NCBI GenBank assembly: GCA_009774625.1
Contig: VSOB01000026.1
Coordinates: 1 to 41,941 of the forward strand
Direction of reading: 5' to 3'
Source of the DNA: Lachnospiraceae bacterium
GTDB lineage: Bacteria > Bacillota > Clostridia > Lachnospirales > Lachnospiraceae
DNA: 41,941 nucleotides
In this document: positions 33,882 through 41,596 of the stretch, piece after piece
How the letters are laid out: every line of letters begins with the position of its first letter
Numbering within the stretch: the stretch's first letter is position 1
Position numbers and translations under genes: made by a program
Notes under the pieces: model-generated
Database searches by the model: none
What the model was told of the DNA's origin: nothing
Seen by the model: only the letters and a program-made list of their open reading frames with translations

Positions 33882-35342
33882 ATGAAACACCAAACAGGCA
33901 GAAGAAAATTTCTCCGGCTGCTTCTGATGATGGCGCTGTGTCTGTGCCTGACCGCCTGCAGCCGGGAAAACGCGCAGGAGACCATTGAAAAAGCGCAGGA
34001 AAGTCTCCAGAACCTCACCAGTATGAGCTATGATATTGGGATGGACATGGAAATGTCCGGCGGCGGCCAGACGGTTGCCATGTCCACCACCGCTTCCGCA
34101 GACTATATTATGGAACCGGCACAGATGAAACTGGATATGGAAGTTTCCATGAACGGTATGGGAGGTATGGGCACTTCCTCCTATCTGGTGGAAGAAAACG
34201 GCATTTACACACTGTACACCGGAATCAGCAACGGCAGCCAGACTTACTGGCAGGTATCCGAGATGGAAAATATGGATTCATACAGCCAGTACAATGCAGA
34301 GGCCAATCTGGAACTGTATCTGTCCTGTGCGGAATCCTTTCAGAAAAACGGCGAAGAGCTCATCGGAGAAACCAAAACCGTCCGGTATGACGGCATCATC
34401 GCCGGAGATGCTCTCTCCCAGGTAATCAAAAGCTCCGGTATCTCCGCCCAGATGGCTGCCCTGGGGCTGGATGAAACCATGTCAGACTCCATGTTCGAAG
34501 ATCTGAAAGATCTGCCCATCAGCATCTGGATTGCAGAGGACACTTATATCCCTATGAAATATGAAATGGATATGACCGATCTGATGCAGAGTATGATGAC
34601 AGGCATTATGTCCGGGCTGGGTGAGGAATCGGCCGGCACAGACATCCGGGTCAACAAAGTATTTGTCTCCATGACAATACATAACATCAACAATGTAACA
34701 TCCATCGAAGTGCCCAAAGATGCGCTTGCTGCCGGCCTGACCGGTGCATCCGGCCTCGAAGATACCACCAGGATAGTACCAGGAGAGCTGAACGATCAAA
34801 ATTATCAGTCCTTTTTCCAGCCTGCGCAGGATCTGGGCTATCAGTATGTGGGACGGACCTACTGTAAGGCTCCCACGGACATGCTGGGTGAAGGCGCTTT
34901 CCTGACCGCTTATCTTCCCTATGGAGATGCACTCTCCTACTCCGACGACGGTCTGACCGTCTGGTCCTCCGCCCACGGTATGCAGGTTTCCCAGACATCT
35001 CTGTATACAGAGGGAAATGCCCAAACTGTGGTAGACCAGGCCTATCAGGAACTTGTCAATTCAGGCCTTAACCTGATCGAACCAGAGATCGGTGAAACCC
35101 AGTATAATACGGACTATGATATCTCTTACAAGCAGATCGCCTATTATGAAGAAGTCAATGGGGAAACACTGCCGCGGGTTGCTATCCTGTATGCGGATTA
35201 CAAACAGCCTAACTATTATCTCTACGCACAGATCACCTATATGCCGGAACAGTTTGACGATCAGTATCCGGCAATGCTGAACGAACTGAGCGATGCATTT
35301 GCACTTTCCCTGCCCCAGTTCGCTCTGAGTCAGTTCTATTGA
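33882..35342 (+). CDS. DUF6612-like lipoprotein divergent from the ABC operon
   Basis: Extracytoplasmic lipoprotein, 486 aa. The signal ends in the lipobox LTAC (cysteine near residue 26 after KFLRLLLMMALCLCL). The mature part starts with a helix-rich linker and then a LolA/LppX-like half-barrel look (SYDIGMDMEMSGGGQTVAMS, ADYIMEPAQMKLDMEVSMNG), as in DUF6612 lipoproteins. The C-terminal half (from about residue 300) is a separate mixed domain. The start at 33882 is chosen over an upstream in-frame ATG at 33828 because AAGGGG precedes it and the signal follows. It is divergent from the MacB-like operon. A link between the two is inference from position and from the Lol-like fold. Confidence 0.82.
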   Translation: MKHQTGRRKFLRLLLMMALCLCLTACSRENAQETIEKAQESLQNLTSMSYDIGMDMEMSGGGQTVAMSTTASADYIMEPAQMKLDMEVSMNGMGGMGTSSYLVEENGIYTLYTGISNGSQTYWQVSEMENMDSYSQYNAEANLELYLSCAESFQKNGEELIGETKTVRYDGIIAGDALSQVIKSSGISAQMAALGLDETMSDSMFEDLKDLPISIWIAEDTYIPMKYEMDMTDLMQSMMTGIMSGLGEESAGTDIRVNKVFVSMTIHNINNVTSIEVPKDALAAGLTGASGLEDTTRIVPGELNDQNYQSFFQPAQDLGYQYVGRTYCKAPTDMLGEGAFLTAYLPYGDALSYSDDGLTVWSSAHGMQVSQTSLYTEGNAQTVVDQAYQELVNSGLNLIEPEIGETQYNTDYDISYKQIAYYEEVNGETLPRVAILYADYKQPNYYLYAQITYMPEQFDDQYPAMLNELSDAFALSLPQFALSQFY

Positions 35343-35356
35343 TTCATGCTGATACT

Positions 35357-35412
35357 GAAATGGCGCGGTCACGCCCCTGCGGGCGCCCGCGCCATTTCAT
35401 ATCATTTTTTTC
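35357..35412 (+). terminator. Terminator of the lipoprotein gene
   Basis: A perfect 12-bp stem, GAAATGGCGCGG (35357-35368) with its complement at 35387-35398, encloses a second small stem CGCCC/GGGCG. ATATCATTTTTTTCTTTTTT follows on the plus strand. On the minus strand no T-run follows, so it serves the lipoprotein gene, not gdhA. Confidence 0.9.
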
Positions 35413-35416
35413 TTTT

Positions 35417-36751
35417 TTATACGATGCCCTGAGCCGTCATAGCATCAGCCACTTTCAAAAAGCCTGCAATATTGGCGCCGGCAACATAATTGCCTTCCAT
35501 GCCATACTTCTTTGCCGCCTCATCCAGATTGTGGAAAATGTTAACCATGATATTTTTCAGCTTTCCGTCCACTTCCTCAAAGGTCCAGCTTAAACGCTCG
35601 CTGTTCTGGCTCATCTCCAATGCCGATGTTGCCACGCCGCCTGCATTGGCAGCTTTACCCGGTGCAAACAATACGCCATTTTTCTGCAGATACTCAGTCG
35701 CCTCCATCGTAGTCGGCATATTGGCTCCTTCTGCCACCGCGATACAGCCGCCGGCTACCAGTGCTTTTGCATCCTCCAGATCCAGCTCATTCTGAGTGGC
35801 ACAGGGAAGCGCCACATCACAGGGAATGGTCCATACACCCCTGCCTTCATGATATTCCACGCCCGGTTTTGCCTTTGCATACTCGGTCAGTCTGGCCCGC
35901 TTTACTTCTTTGATTTCTTTCAGAAGCGCCACATCGATGCCGTCTTTATCATATACCCAGCCGGTGGAATCGGATACCGTTACTACTTTGGCGCCTAACT
36001 GCTGCGCCTTCTGCGTCGCATAGATTGCCACATTGCCGGAACCGGAGATCACTACTGTCTTGCCGCTTAAATCATGTCCATTGCATTTCAGCATCTCCTC
36101 TGTCAGATACAAAAGACCGTATCCGGTTGCCTCCGTTCTGGCCAGAGATCCGCCATAGGACAGTCCTTTGCCGGTCAATACGCCCTCATAAACCCCTCTG
36201 ATTCTCTTATACTGTCCGAACATATAACCGATCTCTCTTGCCCCTGTTCCGATATCTCCTGCAGGCACATCCGTATCAGCGCCTATGTATTTACTCAGCT
36301 CTGTCATAAAGCTCTGGCAGAACGCCATCACTTCTCTGTCGGATTTTCCTTTGGGATCAAAATCAGAACCGCCCTTGCCGCCGCCGATAGGCAGTCCGGT
36401 CAGGGAATTTTTAAAAATCTGTTCAAACCCCAGAAACTTGATAATTCCCAGATTTACGGAAGGGTGCAGACGCAGACCGCCCTTGTAAGGCCCGATTGCA
36501 CTGTTAAACTGTACACGAAACGCATTGTTTACATGTACCTGACCTTTGTCATCGACCCACGGAACACGGAACAGAAGCTGTCTTTCCGGTGTCACCAGTC
36601 TCTCCAGCAGTGCATCCTTTCTGTACGCTTCCTCATTGGCTTCAATCACCACACGAAGAGATTCCAGAACCTCTTTGACTGCCTGATGAAATTCCGGCTG
36701 CGCAGGATTTTTTTCCACCACCAGATCAATCACTTCATCAACGTATGACAT
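35417..36751 (-). CDS. gdhA: NADP-specific glutamate dehydrogenase
   Basis: Reversible reductive amination of 2-oxoglutarate to glutamate, assimilating ammonia in the cytoplasm. The 444-aa length is typical of hexameric bacterial GdhA. The substrate domain has GPYKGGLRLHPSVN and PIGGGKGGSDFDPKG (121-135) with catalytic Lys126. The Rossmann domain has SGSGNVAIYA and then VSDSTGWVYD; a Ser-rather-than-acid-type end of beta-2 agrees with NADP. The start follows AAGGAGG. It has its own consensus promoter and forms a monocistronic unit, convergent with the lipoprotein gene. Confidence 0.97.
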   Translation of the reverse strand: MSYVDEVIDLVVEKNPAQPEFHQAVKEVLESLRVVIEANEEAYRKDALLERLVTPERQLLFRVPWVDDKGQVHVNNAFRVQFNSAIGPYKGGLRLHPSVNLGIIKFLGFEQIFKNSLTGLPIGGGKGGSDFDPKGKSDREVMAFCQSFMTELSKYIGADTDVPAGDIGTGAREIGYMFGQYKRIRGVYEGVLTGKGLSYGGSLARTEATGYGLLYLTEEMLKCNGHDLSGKTVVISGSGNVAIYATQKAQQLGAKVVTVSDSTGWVYDKDGIDVALLKEIKEVKRARLTEYAKAKPGVEYHEGRGVWTIPCDVALPCATQNELDLEDAKALVAGGCIAVAEGANMPTTMEATEYLQKNGVLFAPGKAANAGGVATSALEMSQNSERLSWTFEEVDGKLKNIMVNIFHNLDEAAKKYGMEGNYVAGANIAGFLKVADAMTAQGIV

Positions 36752-36803
36752 AACATATCCTCCTTCAAATTGTATACACGTATAATTTATAAATCCATCT
36801 AGT

Positions 36804-36832
36804 ATTATATAACGCTATTTTACGAATGGCAA
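36804..36832 (-). promoter_or_regulatory. gdhA promoter
   Basis: A -35 TTGCCA (36827-36832), a 17-bp spacer and a -10 TATAAT (36804-36809), 52 bp before the gdhA start. Confidence 0.85.
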
Positions 36833-36874
36833 GCACTTTATTCAATTAAATCGCAAAAGTTTTCTTTCCTGTGG

Positions 36875-37306
36875 CTACAGAAACTTGCGAAGCTGCCGGA
36901 TATTGGATTCCTCAAAGTCCATAAACTCCCGTGCCATCTCTACTGCCTCATCTCCCGCATTTTCATATCTGTGCAGGGACTGGCAGAGCCTGCTGATCTT
37001 TCTGCTGCTCTCCTGTATGACCACCTCTGCAATATGGCTGGTGCTTGTATTGAGCAGCGTATCCTTATGGATATTGCCTGCAACCAGCATTTCCTGTACC
37101 ACATTGGTCCTGGCAGGTTCCAGATGCGCCGCCAGCAGCTTGTCCACTGCCTGATTCCGCAGTTGTGAATATTTCAGCGACTGTCTGGAAAGCTGAAGTG
37201 CCAGAGCATCGTCATATGTTTTATCGGAAATGGTATCGACCGCTTTCATTGCCAGTTCCGCATGCTTCTGCACATCCCGGAATACCTGGATATCTTCCCG
37301 TCTCAT
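36875..37306 (-). CDS. Small all-helical protein of unknown function
   Basis: I do not recognise this 143-aa protein. It is soluble with no signal or TM segment. It appears to be almost entirely alpha-helical, with four amphipathic segments (residues about 5-28, 30-62, 65-110, 112-143), which would fit a ferritin-like or four-helix bundle. No His/Glu metal set of ferritins is evident. It starts with AGGGG upstream and has its own likely promoter. It lies upstream of gdhA on the same strand, but gdhA has a separate promoter. Confidence 0.7.
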   Translation of the reverse strand: MRREDIQVFRDVQKHAELAMKAVDTISDKTYDDALALQLSRQSLKYSQLRNQAVDKLLAAHLEPARTNVVQEMLVAGNIHKDTLLNTSTSHIAEVVIQESSRKISRLCQSLHRYENAGDEAVEMAREFMDFEESNIRQLRKFL

Positions 37307-37355
37307 AATATCACCCCTGTGCCCTTTTTTCTACAGTATTTCCCAAATATGACAT

Positions 37356-37383
37356 ACTATACAAAACCTGGGGATTGTACCAA
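37356..37383 (-). promoter_or_regulatory. Likely promoter of the small helical protein gene
   Basis: A -35 TTGGTA (37378-37383), a 16-bp spacer and a -10 TATAGT (37356-37361), 49 bp before the start codon. Confidence 0.55.
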
Positions 37384-37435
37384 AAGACTTTTTTGTTACT
37401 TCAGGTAAGCGGCTTTTATGATCCAAAGCACATAA

Positions 37436-37467
37436 AAAAGAACCATTGCCCACACAATGATTCTTTT
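37436..37467 (-). terminator. Terminator of the SH3b protein gene
   Basis: AAAAGAA and CATTG pair with CAATG and TTCTTTT across one mismatch, with a 6-nt loop, followed by TTTTTTATG on the minus strand. It begins 6 bp after the stop codon. Confidence 0.85.
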
Positions 37468-37473
37468 CCGCTC

Positions 37474-38796
37474 TTATTCTACAAACTCAGTCTTGACATA
37501 CCCGGTCTTACCGTCGTACTTCACTTTGCACCAGCCGTCTGCCTGCTGCATGACCAGTTCCAGTTGTTCGCCTTCATAAATCACGCCCAGCCGTTCACCG
37601 CTTTCGTTGGCGGAAGAACGTACATTGACGGTTGTCTTGGCTGTTACTTTGCCGTCGGATCCCACCAGTCCGCCGCCGGAACTGCTGCTCTGCTGCTGGC
37701 TCTCTCCTTCCGGTTCCTGCTGCTCTGTCTGCGTATTGGATGCCTCCTGCTGCCCTTCTGCCGTATCAACTATGTCTGCCAGAAATTCTGATTTGATAAA
37801 GGCTTCTTTTCCTTCAAATACAATCTTACTCCAGCCGTTCTCTCTTTTTTCCACCAGAGGCAGCCGCATCCCCTTTTCCGCTCTGCCCAGCTTATCGGCC
37901 ATTTCACTGTCAGACGTCCTTACATTGACTGTATCTATCGTCTCCACTTCCGTTATCTTCGGCTTTTCCGGTTCCACAGATGTTTCCTCCGGCTGGGCTT
38001 CCGGTTCTGTACCCTCTGCCGCTTCCGGCTCTGTACCCTCTGCCGCTTCCGGCTCCGCTCCATCTTCCGAAGATGCGCTCTGCTCCACTTCCGCAATCGC
38101 CTGCGCTACCTCTTCGCTGATCCGGTCATTAAAGCTTCCCATAAAGTCTGACAGAGCTTCGTCCTGTGCGATCGCCTCATTGTACCTGGCCTGCACGGTG
38201 TTGCACAGATTCGCCACATCCTCCTGGGCGGAAAGCCCGTTAAAATACTGCAGCACATTGTCGTCCATATCTCCTTCATAAATATAATAGGAGCCTTCCT
38301 CATTTTTATAGACCACAAAGGTATTGAGCGACGGCACCAACGTATCATAATCATAAAACTTCACTTCCTGATACGCATAGACGATATAGGAATCCTCCAT
38401 CGGCCCTTTTTTTGTATAACAGGTAATGTTGTTGTACTTGTCAATATAATTGCTTTTTTTCTGAATCCTCAGTTTGTTTGATTCACTGATATAATTTACA
38501 AGCTGATCCAGCTTTTCGATATCGGCATCTTCCAGCGCCGTATAATAGCTGTTCATCAGCTCATTGACAGCAGCCACTGCATTTTCCTCCAGAGGCACCT
38601 CCGGTATTGATACAGACTCCTCCACCGCTTCTTCCGCTTCTTTGCTTGTATGGAGCAGGGAAACGCCAACCAACAGACCAATCAATATAACCACTGCCAC
38701 GGGAACGGATACTTTTCTGTGCTGTACTATCCAGTCTCTTGCTTCTATTAAAGCAAAAAGGACTCTTTGCTTCCATCCATCCGAATTCAAATTCAT
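37474..38796 (-). CDS. Membrane-anchored protein with two bacterial SH3 domains
   Basis: 440-aa protein with one N-terminal TM (about residues 30-49, after RKVSVPVAVVILIGLL), so most of it is outside the membrane. Residues about 70-230 form an unrecognised alpha/beta domain of NTF2-like appearance (NELMNSYYTALEDADIEKLD; YIVYAYQEVKFYDYDT). A Glu/Ala/Pro linker with a tandem EPEAAEGT repeat follows (about 245-275). Two SH3b domains come last: TVNVRTSDSEMADKLGRAEK (about 287) and TTVNVRSSANESGERLGVIY (about 385). SH3b domains bind peptidoglycan or peptides, so a cell-wall role is likely (inference). The start follows GAAGGAAAT. It lies 40 bp downstream of tRNA-Arg, with no separate promoter or terminator seen between them. 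Confidence 0.88.
   Translation of the reverse strand: MNLNSDGWKQRVLFALIEARDWIVQHRKVSVPVAVVILIGLLVGVSLLHTSKEAEEAVEESVSIPEVPLEENAVAAVNELMNSYYTALEDADIEKLDQLVNYISESNKLRIQKKSNYIDKYNNITCYTKKGPMEDSYIVYAYQEVKFYDYDTLVPSLNTFVVYKNEEGSYYIYEGDMDDNVLQYFNGLSAQEDVANLCNTVQARYNEAIAQDEALSDFMGSFNDRISEEVAQAIAEVEQSASSEDGAEPEAAEGTEPEAAEGTEPEAQPEETSVEPEKPKITEVETIDTVNVRTSDSEMADKLGRAEKGMRLPLVEKRENGWSKIVFEGKEAFIKSEFLADIVDTAEGQQEASNTQTEQQEPEGESQQQSSSSGGGLVGSDGKVTAKTTVNVRSSANESGERLGVIYEGEQLELVMQQADGWCKVKYDGKTGYVKTEFVE
37990..38062 (-). repeat. Coding tandem repeat EPEAAEGT
   Basis: A 24-bp unit encoding EPEAAEGT is present about three times in a row in the linker of the SH3b protein (GAEPEAAEGTEPEAAEGTEP). Copy number in such linkers often varies between strains. 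Confidence 0.75.
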
Positions 38797-38818
38797 ATTT
38801 CCTTCAATCCTTATTTTT

Positions 38819-38831
38819 TGTCAGAGTGATG
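38819..38831. repeat. Left arm of a 13-bp inverted repeat around tRNA-Arg
   Basis: TGTCAGAGTGATG, perfectly complementary to 38947-38959 on the other side of the tRNA. On the minus strand it lies in the leader of the SH3b gene, 6 bp after the tRNA 3' end. Confidence 0.85.
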
Positions 38832-38836
38832 CAAAA

Positions 38837-38908
38837 TGCACCCGACAGGAATCGAACCTGCATTAAAGGCGTCGGAGGCCTTCGTTCTATCCGTTAGACT
38901 ACGGGTGC
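38837..38908 (-). tRNA. tRNA-Arg (CCG)
   Basis: A 72-nt cloverleaf: acceptor GCACCCG/CGGGTGC, D-arm TAGTCTAACGGATAGAA, anticodon arm AAGGC-CTCCGAC-GCCTT with anticodon CCG, T-arm GCAGGTTCGATTCCTGT (first pair G-T), discriminator A. CCA is not encoded. It reads the rare CGG codon. Confidence 0.95.
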
Positions 38909-38946
38909 ATAATGTGAGTTGTTACAAAGTTGTTATAAAGTTATTA

Positions 38947-38959
38947 CATCACTCTGACA
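38947..38959. repeat. Right arm of the inverted repeat around tRNA-Arg
   Basis: CATCACTCTGACA, the exact inverse of 38819-38831. It overlaps the expected transcription start of tRNA-Arg, so part of the arm would be the very 5' end of the transcript. Confidence 0.85.
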
Positions 38960-38960
38960 G

Positions 38961-38989
38961 ATTATATCATAGCTAACATGAATTGTCCA
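38961..38989 (-). promoter_or_regulatory. tRNA-Arg promoter, inside the end of the DUF5688 gene
   Basis: A -35 TGGACA (38984-38989), a 17-bp spacer and a -10 TATAAT (38961-38966) with an extended TG. The -35 box and part of the spacer lie in the last codons of the DUF5688 gene. It is the only clear promoter for both tRNA-Arg and the SH3b gene. Confidence 0.8.
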
Positions 38990-39869
38990 GTATTAAAATT
39001 TTTTCTTTTTTTCTGTCATAATAGTATACCGAATCCGTCAGTACTTCTTCCGGATCCACCTGGGTACGATTGATTTCCCTTACGATTGCTCCAAAGTCAC
39101 TGCCCTTAACTCCCCTCCTTTCAGGCACAAGAATCGTCTCATGCACAGAACCGGGCAGAATAAAAAAATTATGTTCCAGACGCTGCGCCACCTTCTGCAA
39201 GAGCTGCGGATACACCATGCATACAGCTCCATACTGCCCTTTTTTGTTTGTCAGTAGATACATATATGCACTCTCCTCCTTTTCATATGACGATTCTGTC
39301 CGTTTTTTCAGCACCTGCCGCATATCTCTGATACAGGCCGGAAACAGCCGCGGGGTATTTTCTCCGGCGCAGGCAAACAGTTCCTCTTCTCCGATTCCCC
39401 ACAACCGGCACATGTCCTGTCTGACCAGTGCCGCCGCGCTGCCGGGCCCCTCCATCGGAAAACTGATGTAACAGACCAGAGCCATGTCCAGATAACGCAT
39501 ATGGGGTATTTCCGGGAGCTGCTCTCTGTTTTTTTCATAGCCGACCAGCCTGTACGCAATCCGTTCCCTGATCCTTTTAAAGTCCCTGAAAATCTCCGTA
39601 TCAAAATTTTCCCTGATCCTGCAGCGCTCATACAGACAGAGCACATTGTGCATAATATGGGACAACGGCACTCCGTCCACATAAGACTGAAACAGCTCCT
39701 CCATATAAATAGTCGGAAATACATTGGAATCCCCACACAGAATCATCAGTCCGCTGCAGACCACACCGTTATTTTTCCTCACCTCCCTGATCTCCACCCT
39801 GTATCCTTCCCCAAGATACCGGGACAGTCCTCCTCTCAGCTTTTGTAAAAATGTCTGATATGATGTCAT
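38973..39869 (-). CDS. DUF5688 family protein
   Basis: 298-aa cytoplasmic protein of the DUF5688 family, common and often multi-copy in Lachnospiraceae; no function known to me. There is no signal or TM. Visible family-like stretches are SGLMILCGDSNVFPTIYMEE (residues about 39-58), ERIAYRLVGYEKNREQLPEI (102-121) and NKKGQYGAVCMVYP, NFFILPGSVHETILVP in the C-terminal half. The family has been seen near mobile or defence genes in some genomes, but nothing of that kind is here. The start follows AAAGGAAA. A dyad lies upstream. Confidence 0.82.
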   Translation of the reverse strand: MTSYQTFLQKLRGGLSRYLGEGYRVEIREVRKNNGVVCSGLMILCGDSNVFPTIYMEELFQSYVDGVPLSHIMHNVLCLYERCRIRENFDTEIFRDFKRIRERIAYRLVGYEKNREQLPEIPHMRYLDMALVCYISFPMEGPGSAAALVRQDMCRLWGIGEEELFACAGENTPRLFPACIRDMRQVLKKRTESSYEKEESAYMYLLTNKKGQYGAVCMVYPQLLQKVAQRLEHNFFILPGSVHETILVPERRGVKGSDFGAIVREINRTQVDPEEVLTDSVYYYDRKKEKILILDNSC

Positions 39870-39910
39870 AGATATTTGATTTTCCTTTCTGAAATGAATA
39901 TAATCCGACA

Positions 39911-39931
39911 GATTACGGATATACCGTAATC
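39911..39931. promoter_or_regulatory. Dyad upstream of the DUF5688 gene
   Basis: GATTACGG-ATATA-CCGTAATC, perfect 8-bp arms with a 5-bp centre, 42 bp before the start codon. It is operator-like. No convincing promoter hexamer pair could be aligned with it. Confidence 0.5.
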
Positions 39932-39962
39932 AATAAAAGATGGGCCGGGTTTTCCCGTACAC

Positions 39963-39995
39963 AGAAAAAGACAATAGAACAGATTCTATTGTCTT
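39963..39995 (-). terminator. efp terminator, sharing arms with the palindromic element
   Basis: A perfect 12-bp stem AAGACAATAGAA/TTCTATTGTCTT (39968-39979 and 39984-39995) with a 4-nt loop, followed by TTTTT on the minus strand. The ACAATAGAA arms match the elements at 7930 and 16691 but the long centre is absent. Confidence 0.85.
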
Positions 39996-40024
39996 ATAAG
40001 CTCAGACTCTGAAAGAAAAAACAG

Positions 40025-40582
40025 TTATACTCTGGACAGATATTCCCCTGTTCTTGTGTCAATCTTAATCACATCGCCGATCTCCACAAACAGCGGAACC
40101 AGCACATTGGCACCCGTCTCCACGGTGGCCGGCTTGGTCGCGCCTGTAGCGGTATCCCCCTTAAAACCAGGCTCGGTTTCTGTAATTGCAAGCTCTACGA
40201 ACAGAGGCGGCTCAATGGCAAATACATTGCCATTGTGAGAGCAGACCTTTACCATTTCATTCTCTTTCACGAACTTCAGCGCATTGCCGATGGTTTCCTG
40301 ATTGAGCGCAATCTGGTCATAAGTCTCCACATCCATAAAATTGAACAAGTCCCCGTCTGAATATAAATACTGCATGTCCTTTCTGTCAATGCGCGCCTGC
40401 GGACATTTTTCTGTAGGTCTGAATGTCTTTTCCACCACGCCGCCGCTCTTGATGTTTTTCAGCTTGGTCCGGACAAATGCCGCGCCTTTTCCGGGCTTTA
40501 CGTGCTGGAACTCAATAATCTGGAAAATGTTATTATCTAACTCAATGGTAATGCCATTTCTGAAATCACCTGCAGAAATCAT
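40025..40582 (-). CDS. efp: Translation elongation factor P
   Basis: Relieves ribosome stalling at polyproline stretches, 185 aa, with the three beta-barrel domains of bacterial EF-P. The tip loop of domain I reads HVKPGKGAAF with Lys32 at the position that is modified in other bacteria; the Pro-Gly-Lys-Gly context is like that of Bacillus EF-P, which carries 5-aminopentanol there. No modification gene (epmA/epmB or the Bacillus set) is in the window. It lies 58 bp after aroQ and is followed by a strong terminator, so it may be the last gene of the aro transcript. Confidence 0.97.
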   Translation of the reverse strand: MISAGDFRNGITIELDNNIFQIIEFQHVKPGKGAAFVRTKLKNIKSGGVVEKTFRPTEKCPQARIDRKDMQYLYSDGDLFNFMDVETYDQIALNQETIGNALKFVKENEMVKVCSHNGNVFAIEPPLFVELAITETEPGFKGDTATGATKPATVETGANVLVPLFVEIGDVIKIDTRTGEYLSRV

Positions 40583-40640
40583 ATGCTGATCCTCCTAAAT
40601 CTTCACGTTATAATTCCCATATAGTGTAAACCATATCCTG

Positions 40641-41093
40641 TTACTTTTCAACTATTTTTTTGTCAATTAACCTGCAAATCTCATCTATTGCCGTCAAATA
40701 ACCCGAAAGCCCCTGTCCGTAAATCTGACCGTCACAGACATCTTTCGTCACGGAAAGGCTGCGGAACGCCTCCCGCTTTGTAATATCCGAAATATGGATT
40801 TCTATTTTCGGCATGGGAACCGATGCCAATGCATCCCGGATGGCATAGCTGTAATGGGTATATGCCCCCGGATTGATGACAATACCGTCGGTGCCGTCAC
40901 TATAGGCATCCTGGATCCGGTCTATGATCGCGCCCTCATGATTGCTCTGAAACACCTCGATCCTACATCCCGTCTCTTCTCCCTTTTCAGCCAGCATGCC
41001 CAGCAGCGCATCATAATCCTGGGTGCCGTAAACAGCCTTTTCCCGAATGCCGAGAAAATTAATATTGGGACCGTTGATTATCAAAAGATTCAT
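40641..41093 (-). CDS. aroQ: 3-dehydroquinate dehydratase, type II
   Basis: Third step of the shikimate pathway, dehydrating 3-dehydroquinate to 3-dehydroshikimate, 150 aa, a dodecamer-forming flavodoxin-like fold. Motifs: NGPNINFLGIRE with Arg17 and catalytic Tyr22 in the flexible lid, QSNHEGAIID (49-58), INPGAYTH (73-80) and catalytic His100 in IEIHISD. The start overlaps the aroK stop (ATGA), showing translational coupling. Confidence 0.97.
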   Translation of the reverse strand: MNLLIINGPNINFLGIREKAVYGTQDYDALLGMLAEKGEETGCRIEVFQSNHEGAIIDRIQDAYSDGTDGIVINPGAYTHYSYAIRDALASVPMPKIEIHISDITKREAFRSLSVTKDVCDGQIYGQGLSGYLTAIDEICRLIDKKIVEK

Positions 41094-41596
41094 ACCGTTT
41101 TCTCCTCAATCTCCTTTACGATGTCGTCCGTCTCTCTGCCGTCCGCCTCTATCACCACATCCGCACCTGCCTGATAGACAGCCTCCCGCTCTGTCATCAG
41201 CTCCCGGATCCTCCGAAGCGGATCCTCACACTGCAACAGAGGCCTGCCGGTGTCCTCCCGCAGTCTTTCATATACCGTTTCCGGCGTTACCTTCAGATAC
41301 ACCACCGTACCCAGCGCATGCAGCAGAGGCCGGTTTTCCGCTCTCATCGGAAGTCCTCCGCCTGTGGAAATGATCCGCTCCTGCTCCGTTTCCACCAGTT
41401 TTTTCAGCATCCGGGTTTCCATTTCCCGAAACTGCTCTTCTCCCTCCTCCGCAAAGATCCGGGAGATCTCCTTTCCCTGTTCCCGTTCAATCAGCTGGTC
41501 CGTATCCAGAAACGCCCGGCGCAGACGATAGGACAGCCGGATGCCTGTGCTGGTCTTACCGCTGCCCATAAATCCCGTTAAAATTATGTTACTCAT
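41090..41596 (-). CDS. aroK: Shikimate kinase
   Basis: Phosphorylates shikimate with ATP, 168 aa. Walker A GFMGSGKTS (8-16), shikimate-contacting DTD (31-33) and Arg57 in QFREME, GGG (79-81), and the lid DTGRPLL are all present. The start overlaps the aroE stop by 8 bp. Order aroE-aroK-aroQ supplies three shikimate pathway steps from one transcript. Confidence 0.97.
   Translation of the reverse strand: MSNIILTGFMGSGKTSTGIRLSYRLRRAFLDTDQLIEREQGKEISRIFAEEGEEQFREMETRMLKKLVETEQERIISTGGGLPMRAENRPLLHALGTVVYLKVTPETVYERLREDTGRPLLQCEDPLRRIRELMTEREAVYQAGADVVIEADGRETDDIVKEIEEKTV

Noticed and set aside
37990..38062. Tandem repeat considered as a CRISPR array
   Set aside because: The unit is 24 bp with no spacers and is in frame (EPEAAEGT) in the SH3b protein linker. 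It is coding.
38973..39869. DUF5688 protein as evidence of a defence island
   Set aside because: No nuclease, toxin, methylase, integrase or other defence gene is nearby; the neighbours are efp, tRNA-Arg and an SH3b protein.
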